Shown here in pieces: positions 6,029 to 12,167 of a DNA stretch of 20,185 nucleotides. Made by a program: the position numbers and the translations under genes. Source of the stretch: Bacillota bacterium (GTDB taxonomy: Bacteria > Bacillota_C > Negativicutes > Sporomusales > Sporomusaceae); the NCBI GenBank assembly GCA_023441125.1, contig JAEZQV010000493.1, positions 1 through 20,185 of the forward strand. The letters run 5' to 3'. Below the pieces are notes generated by a model. It worked only from the letters and a program-made list of their open reading frames with translations, made no database searches and was not told where the DNA came from. Position 1 is the stretch's first letter. Each line of letters begins with the position of its first letter.

Positions 6029-7203
6029 ACGTTTTAACCGCCGCAAGAGAACGAATTTCCTGGACGTTTGATACTTTCCCTAAAATATATGTTTCGTTCT
6101 CTGGCGGCAAAGATAGTTCTGTTATGCTGCATTTGGTTGTGAATGAAGCAAAGAAGCGCGACAGAAAAGTCGGGGTATTAATAGTTGACCTTGAAGCTCA
6201 ATACAAGCTAACAATTGATCATATTCAACATATGCTTGATTTATATAGCGACCATATAGAACCTTATTGGATTTGCCTGCCGCTATCCCTCCGTAATGCA
6301 GTAAGTCAGTATCAGCCTAAATGGACATGCTGGGGCGATAATGTTGACTGGGTGCGGCAGCCGCCTGCTAACGCAATCACCGACCGCAATTACTTTCCGT
6401 TTTTTAAGTATGACATGGAATTTGAAGAATTTGTTCCGGCATTTGGGCATTGGTATGGTCAAGGCAAGGCATGCGCATGTTTTGTAGGTATTCGAACTGA
6501 TGAAAGCCTTAACCGCTGGCGCACTATAGCATCACAGCGCAAAAGCATGTTTAAAGACAAGCGGTTCACCACCTGGTGTGGAGACGGATTATTTAATGTT
6601 TATCCTATATACGATTGGAAAACAGAAGATATTTGGATATATAACGGTAAGTTTGGTAAGTCATATAATCAACTTTATGACTACATGTATAAAGCAGGGT
6701 TATCCATCCATCAACAGCGTATTTGCCAGCCTTATGGCGACGATCAGCGCAAGGGGCTGTGGTTATTCCATCTAATAGAGCCTGAAACATGGGCTAAAAT
6801 TGTTGCGAGGGTTAATGGCGCTAATGGTGGAGCGCTTTATGCCCAGGAACGCGGCAACATCCTTGGTAATATTAAAATAGCGAAGCCACCGGGCCATACA
6901 TGGCAGTCATTTGCTATGCTATTGCTGGAAAGTATGCCGGGACTGACGCAGGAGCATTTCCGTAATAAAATATCAGTGTTTTTGCATTGGTATGAAGATA
7001 GGGGATATCCCCGAGGAATACCAGATGAAGCATCAACTGAGGATGAAGCTAATAAAAAAGTACCGTCATGGAGAAGAATTTGCAAGGCATTATTGCGTAA
7101 TGATTATTGGTGTAAAGGGCTATCTTTCAGTCAAACAAAATCAGAATCATATGAACGGTACAAAAAAGTCATGAAACGGAGGCGGCAGGCATGGGGTTAT
7201 TAA
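6004..7203 (+). CDS. ibrA: PAPS reductase-family (PP-loop) protein, IbrA-like, DUF3440
   Basis: The product has 399 residues. TTG 6004 is chosen because GGGAGGAGG lies 7 bases before it and because the family normally begins close to 'VDVLTAARERI'; ATG 5974 has no ribosome site. The PP-loop SGGKDSS is at residues 33-39, which binds ATP in PAPS reductases and ATP pyrophosphatases. Also visible are CACFVGIRTDESLNRWR, the core WCGDGLFNVYPIYDWKTEDIW, and the HQQRICQPYGDDQR segment typical of IbrA/DUF3440. The length is usual for the family. The gene overlaps the IbrB-like gene by 13 bases, and this pairing is the hallmark of ibrAB. IbrAB activate eib genes in some E. coli. The chemical reaction is not known to me, and sulfur transfer or nucleotide activation is inferred from the fold. 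Confidence 0.85.
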   Translation: MGKRPLGVDVLTAARERISWTFDTFPKIYVSFSGGKDSSVMLHLVVNEAKKRDRKVGVLIVDLEAQYKLTIDHIQHMLDLYSDHIEPYWICLPLSLRNAVSQYQPKWTCWGDNVDWVRQPPANAITDRNYFPFFKYDMEFEEFVPAFGHWYGQGKACACFVGIRTDESLNRWRTIASQRKSMFKDKRFTTWCGDGLFNVYPIYDWKTEDIWIYNGKFGKSYNQLYDYMYKAGLSIHQQRICQPYGDDQRKGLWLFHLIEPETWAKIVARVNGANGGALYAQERGNILGNIKIAKPPGHTWQSFAMLLLESMPGLTQEHFRNKISVFLHWYEDRGYPRGIPDEASTEDEANKKVPSWRRICKALLRNDYWCKGLSFSQTKSESYERYKKVMKRRRQAWGY

Positions 7204-7808
7204 ATTTACAATCATTGCTTAGCGAAATTAAAAGCATGGAAATGCCAGATAAGATAATGGCACTTAATGAAGTACGCCGAGAATTGCATAAAATTAGCCC
7301 ATTCGTGAATGAACCGGTTGACTGCATTCAATGGGTGCCAGCCGACAATGTTTTTGCTAACGATTATAACCCCAATAGTGTAGCACCACCAGAAATGAAG
7401 CTACTACAGTTGTCTGTCAGAGAGGATGGCTATACCCAACCTATTGTTGCCTTTGGTAGTATTGAACACAGCGAAGTAGTAGACGGATTCCACCGCAATA
7501 GAGTCGGACGCGAATGTGATGATATTTATCAGAGAATTTATGGTTATTTACCGATTGTTTTAATTAATCATGACCGCGAAGATAAAGCAGACCGGATGGC
7601 ATCCACCATCCGTCACAACCGGGCCAGGGGCAAACACTCTGTTGACGGCATGAGCGCGATTATACAAGACTTATCCCGACGTAATTGGAGTGAAGAAAAA
7701 ATAGCTAAAGAACTTGGCATGGAACCAGATGAAGTATTGCGCTTAAAACAAATAACTGGCCTGGCTGAAATGTTTGCGGATAAGGAGTTTTCGGAAGCAT
7801 GGGAGTAA
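7191..7808 (+). CDS. ibrB: ParB/Srx-fold protein, IbrB-like
   Basis: The product has 205 residues and starts at ATG 7191 behind GGAGGCGGCAGG. Residues 40-110 form a ParB N-terminal/sulfiredoxin-like domain with the order VPADNVFANDYNPN, LQLSVREDGYTQPI and VVDGFHRNRVG. VDGFHR (97-102) is the nucleotide-binding box corresponding to GERR in ParB. RHNRARGKHSVDGMS follows at 141-155, and a helix-turn-helix (SEEKIAKELGMEPDEVLRLK) lies at about 167-186. This is the standard architecture of IbrB, which is always found beside IbrA. It starts within ibrA and overlaps the next gene by ten bases. It may bind DNA or use the ParB-fold nucleotide site; no substrate is shown. Confidence 0.85.
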   Translation: MGLLNLQSLLSEIKSMEMPDKIMALNEVRRELHKISPFVNEPVDCIQWVPADNVFANDYNPNSVAPPEMKLLQLSVREDGYTQPIVAFGSIEHSEVVDGFHRNRVGRECDDIYQRIYGYLPIVLINHDREDKADRMASTIRHNRARGKHSVDGMSAIIQDLSRRNWSEEKIAKELGMEPDEVLRLKQITGLAEMFADKEFSEAWE

Positions 7809-8257
7809 AATATATCAATCATATAACGATCAATACAGGGCATTGCCGTAAATCATACCCACACGAAGTTGGTAAAGATTTATATTTTATTCTATATAAA
7901 ATATTTCGTAATGCACAGGCACCAGAGGGCTGTGACATAATGGATGGTAATTATAATGTTAAAATAACAGCAGATACTATAGGTTATTTGGTTACTCTGT
8001 TTGGTTACAAAGAAGGGAATAAAATCCCTATCATTACCTCTGCATGTTCTAAGGTTGATAAGGGACGGCTGTGGGACATGATGTTTACTACTCAGGCAAG
8101 CGCATTGCCGGAAATTAGACCGGCAATGCCGCCGCTGCCATATATTGCAGACAGGATTGAGGCAAGTTCAAACATATTCCCGGAGGCAATGATATGGACG
8201 GGAGACTTTTCACGCTGCATGGGGTGGATATGCTTATACCCGGAGGAAATAAGATGA
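7799..8257 (+). CDS. Conserved phage-type hypothetical protein, third gene of the ibrAB unit
   Basis: The product has 152 residues and starts at ATG 7799 inside the ibrB-like gene, with GGAG about 13 bases upstream. The N-terminus INHITINTGHCRKSYPHEVG and the C-terminus YIADRIEASSNIFPEAMIWTGDFSRCMGW resemble a family of phage proteins with a conserved W-x-G-D-F-x-R-C motif. The family recollection is from memory, and its function is unknown to me. Tight coupling (ten-base overlap with the ibrB-like gene, four-base overlap with the next gene) suggests it works with the pair or with the same phage process. Confidence 0.7.
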   Translation: MGVKYINHITINTGHCRKSYPHEVGKDLYFILYKIFRNAQAPEGCDIMDGNYNVKITADTIGYLVTLFGYKEGNKIPIITSACSKVDKGRLWDMMFTTQASALPEIRPAMPPLPYIADRIEASSNIFPEAMIWTGDFSRCMGWICLYPEEIR

Positions 8258-8457
8258 AATTACAGGATTTAAGGGATTATTTATCCACAACGCAAGCCGC
8301 AGAAAAATATCATTTAGCCCGCCAAAACGTATTTCTAGCCTGCAAGTCCGGCAGATTTACAGAAGATGAAGCCGTAGAAACTGTACTAGGCTGGCTGATT
8401 AGTCCGGCAGCAGCAAAACGGTTATGGGGACATAGAAATAAACAGGATAATCCTTAG
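8254..8457 (+). CDS. Small HTH (excisionase/MerR-like) protein, 67 aa
   Basis: ATG 8254 is chosen because CGGAGGAAATAAG precedes it and because it overlaps the previous stop as ATGA. The upstream ATG 8194 would extend the protein into the preceding gene. The segment LSTTQAAEKYHLARQNVFLACKSGRF (residues 10-35) matches the pattern of a small winged-helix/excisionase-type DNA-binding domain, with a helix of 'T-x-A-A-E-K-Y' followed by a recognition helix and a 'K-S-G-R' turn. It is the last gene of the operon, just ahead of a terminator, and a regulatory role is inferred. Confidence 0.7.
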   Translation: MKLQDLRDYLSTTQAAEKYHLARQNVFLACKSGRFTEDEAVETVLGWLISPAAAKRLWGHRNKQDNP

Positions 8458-8485
8458 CCGCTCGCCCGAGCGGTTTTTCCTTTTA
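8458..8485 (+). terminator. Rho-independent terminator
   Basis: CCGCTC (8458-8463) and GAGCGG (8468-8473) form a stem with a GCCC loop, followed by TTTTTCCTTTTA. It starts at the base after the stop codon of the previous gene and closes the plus-strand series. Confidence 0.9.
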
Positions 8486-8492
8486 TTCCCGC

Positions 8493-8521
8493 TTGAAATT
8501 TTCGAACACGCGTTCTATACT
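8493..8521 (+). promoter_or_regulatory. SOS-regulated promoter (LexA/DinR box in the spacer)
   Basis: TTGAAA (8493-8498) and TATACT (8516-8521) are 17 bases apart. The spacer contains CGAACACGCGTTCT (8503-8516), which matches the Gram-positive LexA box GAAC-N4-GTTC exactly. LexA bound here would occlude the promoter until SOS induction. Confidence 0.85.
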
Positions 8522-8556
8522 ATAACCAAACGAATGTTCTCTACGAGGTGCGCAAA

Positions 8557-8817
8557 ATGGAAAACAAGCACAAGATATCTGTAGGCGTAACAGCCTATCA
8601 CGACCCAGACGGCAAAATAAAACCCCTCTGCCTACACTGGCCAGACGGGCGTAATTTTGAGGTTGATCGACTGTTAGACGTCCGACCGGCGGCGTCGCTC
8701 AAAGCTGGCGGCTGGGGGATGCGGTACATATGCAGGGTGTTGAATCGAGAGGTTGTGCTTTTTTACAATGAGGTAGACAAAAAGTGGCATGTGGAAATAG
8801 GAGGCGCAAATGAATAA
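8557..8817 (+). CDS. SOS-controlled small protein of unknown function, 86 aa
   Basis: ATG 8557 follows GAGGTG. The product is beta-rich, beginning MENKHKISVGVTAYHDPDGK, then LHWPDGRNFEVDRLLDVRPAASLKAGG and finally VLFYNEVDKKWHV. From memory it resembles small proteins found near Y-family polymerase genes in Clostridia, but I cannot verify this. The upstream promoter carries a perfect LexA box, so expression should rise on DNA damage. Its last eight bases overlap the start of the next gene, so the pair is cotranslated. Confidence 0.75.
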   Translation: MENKHKISVGVTAYHDPDGKIKPLCLHWPDGRNFEVDRLLDVRPAASLKAGGWGMRYICRVLNREVVLFYNEVDKKWHVEIGGANE

Positions 8818-9130
8818 TAGCCAAATTGACTTAGCGATTAAAAACCTATTTGATAAGCCGTTTATAAAAGGATTTAGAGCTTTGGCAATATATAAGCGAA
8901 CTGACATAAACGAACCAGAGATAGAATACTATTTAAATTATCTGATTGGTATCGGCAGGCTTACTGCGGCATGGGATTTCACCTGCAAAAACTGCATGAC
9001 TATGCTGGCAAGATATCACGAAAAGCCTGACATTATTAATGAAACTTTCCATTGCTCACGATGTGGGACAGAGTGGAGTAGGATAGGTATTGATGATCTA
9101 CGAAAGACATATTCCCGGGGCAGCAAATAG
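8810..9130 (+). CDS. Winged-helix/zinc-ribbon-like hypothetical protein, 106 aa
   Basis: ATG 8810 follows AGGAGGCGCAA and overlaps the previous gene by eight bases. The first 55 residues look like helices of a winged-helix domain (NEPEIEYYLNYLIGIGRLTAAW). The C-terminal half has CKNC and CSRCGTEW, a four-cysteine zinc-ribbon layout. The function is unknown, and DNA binding is a plausible inference. It is probably SOS-induced together with the preceding gene. Confidence 0.75.
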   Translation: MNNSQIDLAIKNLFDKPFIKGFRALAIYKRTDINEPEIEYYLNYLIGIGRLTAAWDFTCKNCMTMLARYHEKPDIINETFHCSRCGTEWSRIGIDDLRKTYSRGSK

Positions 9131-9184
9131 CCAAAACTTACCGCCTGACCTGTTTACACAATGATGATATAATGAAACTAAAAT

Positions 9185-9210
9185 AGCTGCCGTTTGGCAG
9201 CTTTATTTCT
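9185..9210 (+). terminator. Short terminator or leader hairpin ahead of ku
   Basis: AGCTGCC (9185-9191) and GGCAGCT (9196-9202) form a perfect 7-bp stem with a GTTT loop, followed by TTATTTCT. The T tract is broken, so strength is uncertain. A possible promoter with TATAAT at 9168-9173 lies just upstream, which would make this an attenuator of ku. Confidence 0.5.
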
Positions 9211-9232
9211 ATATCTAGGAAGCGGTGCAGCC

Positions 9233-10036
9233 ATGAAACCTATCTGGAAAGGTATGCTAAGTTTTGGTTTAGTCAATGTTCCGGTGGCGCTGTATTCGGC
9301 CACCAAAAAGAAAACCATCAGCTTTAATCAACTTCGCAAATCTGACTATAGCCGAATCAATTACAAAAAGGTTGGTGCCGACGGTGCGGAAGTACAGCAA
9401 CAGGATATCGTCAAAGGTTACCAAATATCACCTGACCGTTATGTTATCATAGATGAAAAAGACATGGATGCAATCACGCCGGTAGCAAGCCGAGTTATTG
9501 AAATAAACGATTTTGTAAAACTTGATCAGATCGATCCGCGCCACTACGACACTGCCTATTACCTGGTGCCGGAGACAGGTGCACAGAAAGCCTATGCTCT
9601 ACTATTGCAGGCCATGGGCGAATCTAACGTAGTTGGTATAGCTAAATTTGTATTGCGTAGCAAAGAGTACCTGGCGGCGATCCGTCCGGCAGAAGGTGCA
9701 CTGACGTTATCAACAATGTTGTTTGCCGATGAAATTGTACAGCCGGCAGAATTGGAAACTTCTCTACCGGGCGATGTCACACTGACAGACAAAGAACTTA
9801 ACATGGCCCGGCAGCTGATTGCATCGCTGGTAACAGAGTTTAACCCGGCGCAGTACGAGAATGAATACCACAAAGCAGTCATGCAACTGATAGATCGCAA
9901 AGCCGAGTCTGCACAGATCGGGGCAAAACAAACAGAGCCGGTCGGCAAGGTCATTGATATTATGGCTGCTTTGGAGGCAAGCATAAAGGCTATTGATGGG
10001 CAGAAAAAGCCAAAGACGAAAAGGAAAACTGGATAA
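9233..10036 (+). CDS. ku: Ku domain protein, non-homologous end joining
   Basis: The product has 267 residues. ATG 9233 (MKPIWKGMLSFGLVNVPVALY) is chosen because bacterial Ku proteins begin almost exactly so; the frame upstream to 9194 is an extension into the hairpin. The core shows the Ku beta-barrel hallmarks VNVPV, KGYQISPDRYVIIDEKD, DQIDPRHYDTAYYLVPE and LSTMLFADEI, with a basic Lys-rich tail (KPKTKRKTG) that probably binds DNA. Ku homodimers thread onto DNA ends and recruit LigD, and no ligD gene is in this window. It stands next to SOS-controlled genes and a uracil-DNA glycosylase, so it may form part of a repair group, or of a phage that uses Ku for end protection. Confidence 0.95.
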   Translation: MKPIWKGMLSFGLVNVPVALYSATKKKTISFNQLRKSDYSRINYKKVGADGAEVQQQDIVKGYQISPDRYVIIDEKDMDAITPVASRVIEINDFVKLDQIDPRHYDTAYYLVPETGAQKAYALLLQAMGESNVVGIAKFVLRSKEYLAAIRPAEGALTLSTMLFADEIVQPAELETSLPGDVTLTDKELNMARQLIASLVTEFNPAQYENEYHKAVMQLIDRKAESAQIGAKQTEPVGKVIDIMAALEASIKAIDGQKKPKTKRKTG

Positions 10037-10068
10037 AAATAAGCCCTTGGCTAAATTTGCCGGGGGTT
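10031..10068 (-). terminator. Terminator between ku and the glycosylase, best on the minus strand
   Basis: AAGCCCTTGGC (10040-10050) pairs with GCCGGGGGTTT (10058-10068), allowing G-U pairs. On the minus strand the stem is followed by TTATTTTTATC, ending the glycosylase transcript. On the plus strand it may also serve ku, with a weaker T tract. Confidence 0.65.
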
Positions 10069-10072
10069 TCAT

Positions 10073-10750
10073 CTATTTATTTATAACAAATTTATTTAAC
10101 CTATTGATTTTGCATTCGTTATAAATATCGAGCAAATTAGGCATTATTTCAGATTTTAAAGTATAGTCAGGGGCCAGTTCCTGACATTTTTCCACAATGG
10201 CCTTTAGATCGTAAAATACCTCCCACTTGGCTTTGACCAAATCCTTGCCGGTTAGCCTCAGGAGATAAGCCGGGTGATAGGTAGCCATAGATGGAATATC
10301 ATATTTAGTGGCAAACCACTTCCCACGGTCCTTGGTAATGCGGGATGTGGGTGATAACAGATATCGAATAGATACACTCCCTAAAGCGACTATAACCTTT
10401 GGCTTCACTAATTCAATTTCTTTATCAAGCCAAGTTTCCGCACAAAGCTTTCCTTCCTCTGTGGTTGGGGTTCGGTTTCCTTTGGGTCTACATTTTATAA
10501 TATTTGATGTGTATACCTTGTCCCTTGTAACGCCAACGCTCCATAAAGCTTTATCCAGTAATTGACCGGAAGGACCAACTAGAGGAACGCCATACTCATC
10601 CTCGACACCACCAGGTCCTTCTCCGATAATCGCAAGGGGGCTTTGAACAAAGCCGTTATAAGACGTAGGCCCGTGATTATTCTCTCGACAAAGATTGCAT
10701 TGTTCACAAGATAAGATTGCGCTTTCAAGTTCCGAAATAGTAGAATACAT
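10073..10750 (-). CDS. Uracil-DNA glycosylase, family 4 (4Fe-4S type), intact copy
   Basis: The product has 225 residues. ATG 10750 is chosen because GTGAGGTAGCG lies upstream. The active-site box GEGPG (43-47) is that of family 4, followed by VGPSGQLLD and NIIKCRPKGNR. The four iron-sulfur cysteines expected for the family are Cys15, Cys18, Cys87 and Cys103. HPAYLLRL is present near residue 180. All key residues are intact, so the enzyme should excise uracil from DNA. It is AT-richer than the truncated homologue immediately upstream and shares a closely similar first 85 residues with it. It probably arrived with the accessory element and replaces the broken host gene. Confidence 0.9.
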   Translation of the reverse strand: MYSTISELESAILSCEQCNLCRENNHGPTSYNGFVQSPLAIIGEGPGGVEDEYGVPLVGPSGQLLDKALWSVGVTRDKVYTSNIIKCRPKGNRTPTTEEGKLCAETWLDKEIELVKPKVIVALGSVSIRYLLSPTSRITKDRGKWFATKYDIPSMATYHPAYLLRLTGKDLVKAKWEVFYDLKAIVEKCQELAPDYTLKSEIMPNLLDIYNECKINRLNKFVINK

Positions 10751-10778
10751 ATTCGCTACCTCACAATTTGCCCGGTGA

Positions 10779-11039
10779 TTAATATACGACATTGGTGGTA
10801 TACACGTTATCGCGGGTAATGCCTACACTGGCCAGGGCCTTATCCAGCAACTGGCCGGAAGGGCCGACAAGGGGAACGCCATACTCATCCTCGACGCCGC
10901 CGGGGCCTTCCCCGACGATTGCCAGCGGGCTGGCCGGCGAGCCATTGTAGGAGGTCGGGCCGATGGCGTCACGGCGGAGCGGGCAGGCAGTACAGGCCAG
11001 GAGCGCCTGTTCCAGGTGCTCGTGCGTGCTATATGTCAT
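10779..11039 (-). pseudogene. 5' fragment of a second family-4 uracil-DNA glycosylase gene
   Basis: An 86-residue frame starts at ATG 11039 behind GTGAGGTGAAATCT. It runs parallel to the intact glycosylase through GEGPGGVEDEYGVPLVGPSG and ITRDNVYTTN, then becomes VVY and stops at 10779. It keeps the N-terminal Cys pair (CTACPL) and the catalytic GEGPG. It lacks KCRP, the second pair of cluster cysteines and the HPAY region, so it cannot be active. Its base use is GC-richer than the intact copy and like the chromosomal genes to the right. The simplest reading is a resident gene cut at about 10785 by insertion of the accessory element. Truncation by recombination between two copies is another possibility. 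Confidence 0.8.
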
Positions 11040-11059
11040 AGATTTCACCTCACTACCTA

Positions 11060-11080
11060 GTTCGCGCAAGAGCCGCGAAC
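11060..11080. other. Hairpin in the 5' untranslated region of the broken glycosylase gene
   Basis: GTTCGCG (11060-11066) and CGCGAAC (11074-11080) form a perfect 7-bp stem with a 7-base loop, about 20 bases before the start of the truncated gene on the minus strand. No T-run follows on the minus strand. It could stabilise the transcript. Confidence 0.4.
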
Positions 11081-11154
11081 TCCTTTCTCGCCAATTATTG
11101 CAAGAATATTTTTTATATTAATTAATTTTATGGTAATTATGAGGTAAATTGTTC

Positions 11155-11182
11155 TTGACGCTGCTTGCGTCTGACATATAGA
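11155..11182 (+). promoter_or_regulatory. Promoter of the HD-GYP gene with internal inverted repeat
   Basis: TTGACG (11155-11160) is followed after 16 bases by TATAGA (11177-11182). The perfect inverted repeat GACGC-TGCTT-GCGTC (11157-11171) overlaps the -35 and could be an operator. Confidence 0.6.
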
Positions 11183-11238
11183 ATAAAAGTGTCATTGCTA
11201 ATAAAATTGCATCCATACCGAAGAAAGGACTCATATGT

Positions 11239-11823
11239 ATGAGCGTAATTCAAACGTTTTGCCGAGTAATCGGCGAGCGCGACAGCTATACAATTGAGCA
11301 CAGCAAAAATGTGGCCCGCCTGATGGCCGGTTTTGCCGAGTATGTAGAATTATCTGTCGAAGATGTTACAATGGCCTATGTTGTCGGGATCGTTCACGAT
11401 GTCGGTAAAGTCAGTGTGCCTGATCACATATTAAACAAAGCGGAACGGCTGACGGAAGAAGAGTTTGCGATCATCAAACAGCACCCGGAAATTGGTGCCA
11501 GTATTTTGGCGGAAGTGGACGGCTTGGAGAAGGTGGCCGAGATTGTGCGTCATCATCATGAGCGCTATGACGGTCAAGGCTATGGCACAGGGCTGACCGG
11601 TGAGCAAATCCCCTTTTTTAGTCGGATGTTGGCCGTGTGTGACAGCTTTGATGCCATGACGACCGCCCGCTGTTACCGTCGGGAACCGCTTAGCGTGTCC
11701 AAAGCACTGGCGGAGATTGCCGATTGTTCAGGCAGTCAGTTTGACCCGACAATCAGCCGGTGGTTTATTGATTTTATCGGCCACCGTGCAGATTACGGTC
11801 AATTGGAAATGGCGCACGCCTGA
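11239..11823 (+). CDS. HD-GYP domain protein, probable cyclic-di-GMP phosphodiesterase
   Basis: The product has 194 residues and starts at ATG 11239 after GAAAGGACTC. It is a single HD-GYP domain without sensor or membrane segment: His21, HDVGK at 53-57 (metal-binding HD), QHPEIGASIL, and the signature HHERYDGQGYG. In the usual motif the last residue is Pro (GYP); here it is Gly, a conservative-looking change whose effect is unclear. Family members hydrolyse c-di-GMP. It stands alone between the divergent glycosylase fragment and the serS leader, with its own promoter, and its composition suits the chromosomal part. Functions outside c-di-GMP turnover are possible for such short proteins. Confidence 0.85.
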   Translation: MSVIQTFCRVIGERDSYTIEHSKNVARLMAGFAEYVELSVEDVTMAYVVGIVHDVGKVSVPDHILNKAERLTEEEFAIIKQHPEIGASILAEVDGLEKVAEIVRHHHERYDGQGYGTGLTGEQIPFFSRMLAVCDSFDAMTTARCYRREPLSVSKALAEIADCSGSQFDPTISRWFIDFIGHRADYGQLEMAHA

Positions 11824-11855
11824 TAGCTTGCAGGGGATGTTTGTGCTGCCAGTAC

Positions 11856-11884
11856 TTTACAAATAATGTTGAATAATGTATAAT
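11856..11884 (+). promoter_or_regulatory. Promoter of the T-box/serS transcript
   Basis: TTTACA (11856-11861) and a perfect TATAAT (11879-11884) are 17 bases apart, about 45 bases before the leader RNA begins to fold. Confidence 0.75.
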
Positions 11885-11930
11885 TTTATACTGCATAATA
11901 TAAATTATAGTTAATATAGCTATCTGCAAT

Positions 11931-12143
11931 GACAGGGCAAGACATAATTCAGGTTCTCAGAGAGCCGGCGGCAGGTGCGAGCCGGTAACAAAGTTATGTT
12001 ATCCACCCTTTGAGCATGCGGTGAAGAGCCGCACGGTCCACGCCCGTTATGCGTGCCGAGCGGACTTAAAGAGTCAATCAGGGTGGCAACGCGGGAGAAG
12101 CAAAGAAGGCTCTCGTCCCTATGTAAGGGGACGAGGCTTTTTT
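11931..12143 (+). promoter_or_regulatory. Serine T-box leader (specifier UCC) controlling serS
   Basis: Stem I closes by AGGG (11934-11937) with CCCT (12006-12009) and ACATAA with TTATGT. The 3' side of the internal loop reads TATCCA, placing a UCC serine codon (12002-12004) followed by A, as in T-box specifier loops. The T-box AGGGTGGCAACGCGGG lies at 12080-12095. Its UGGC (12084-12087) can pair with the tRNA end, and C fits the G73 discriminator of tRNA-Ser. The terminator stem CTCGTCCC/GGGACGAG (12112-12135) with six T follows. Uncharged tRNA-Ser should favour the antiterminator and switch serS on. Confidence 0.92.
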
Positions 12144-12167
12144 ACGTTAAGGAGGTATATATATACC

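Larger units (their letters stand above)
1..10790. mobile_element. Accessory region, probably prophage or prophage remnant (left end outside window)
   Basis: The region is AT-richer than the chromosomal genes to its right and is packed with short overlapping hypothetical genes. It has a lysis-like overlapping gene pair, cargo-type genes, a divergent regulatory region, an IbrA/IbrB-type pair and stand-alone repair genes. The right limit is placed where a GC-rich uracil-DNA glycosylase gene breaks off and an AT-richer intact homologue begins. No integrase, terminase, capsid or replication gene is visible, so this could be part of one prophage, two adjoining remnants or a genomic island. The left limit is not in the window. 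Confidence 0.55.

Noticed and set aside
8526..8542. Second LexA-like site near CGAATGTTCTC
   Set aside because: The half-sites are too close and do not fit GAAC-N4-GTTC; only the 8503-8516 box is accepted.
12021..12167. N-terminal extension of seryl-tRNA synthetase by 49 residues
   Set aside because: It translates the T-box leader and terminator; the AAGGAGG site and the family's usual N-terminus place the start at 12168.
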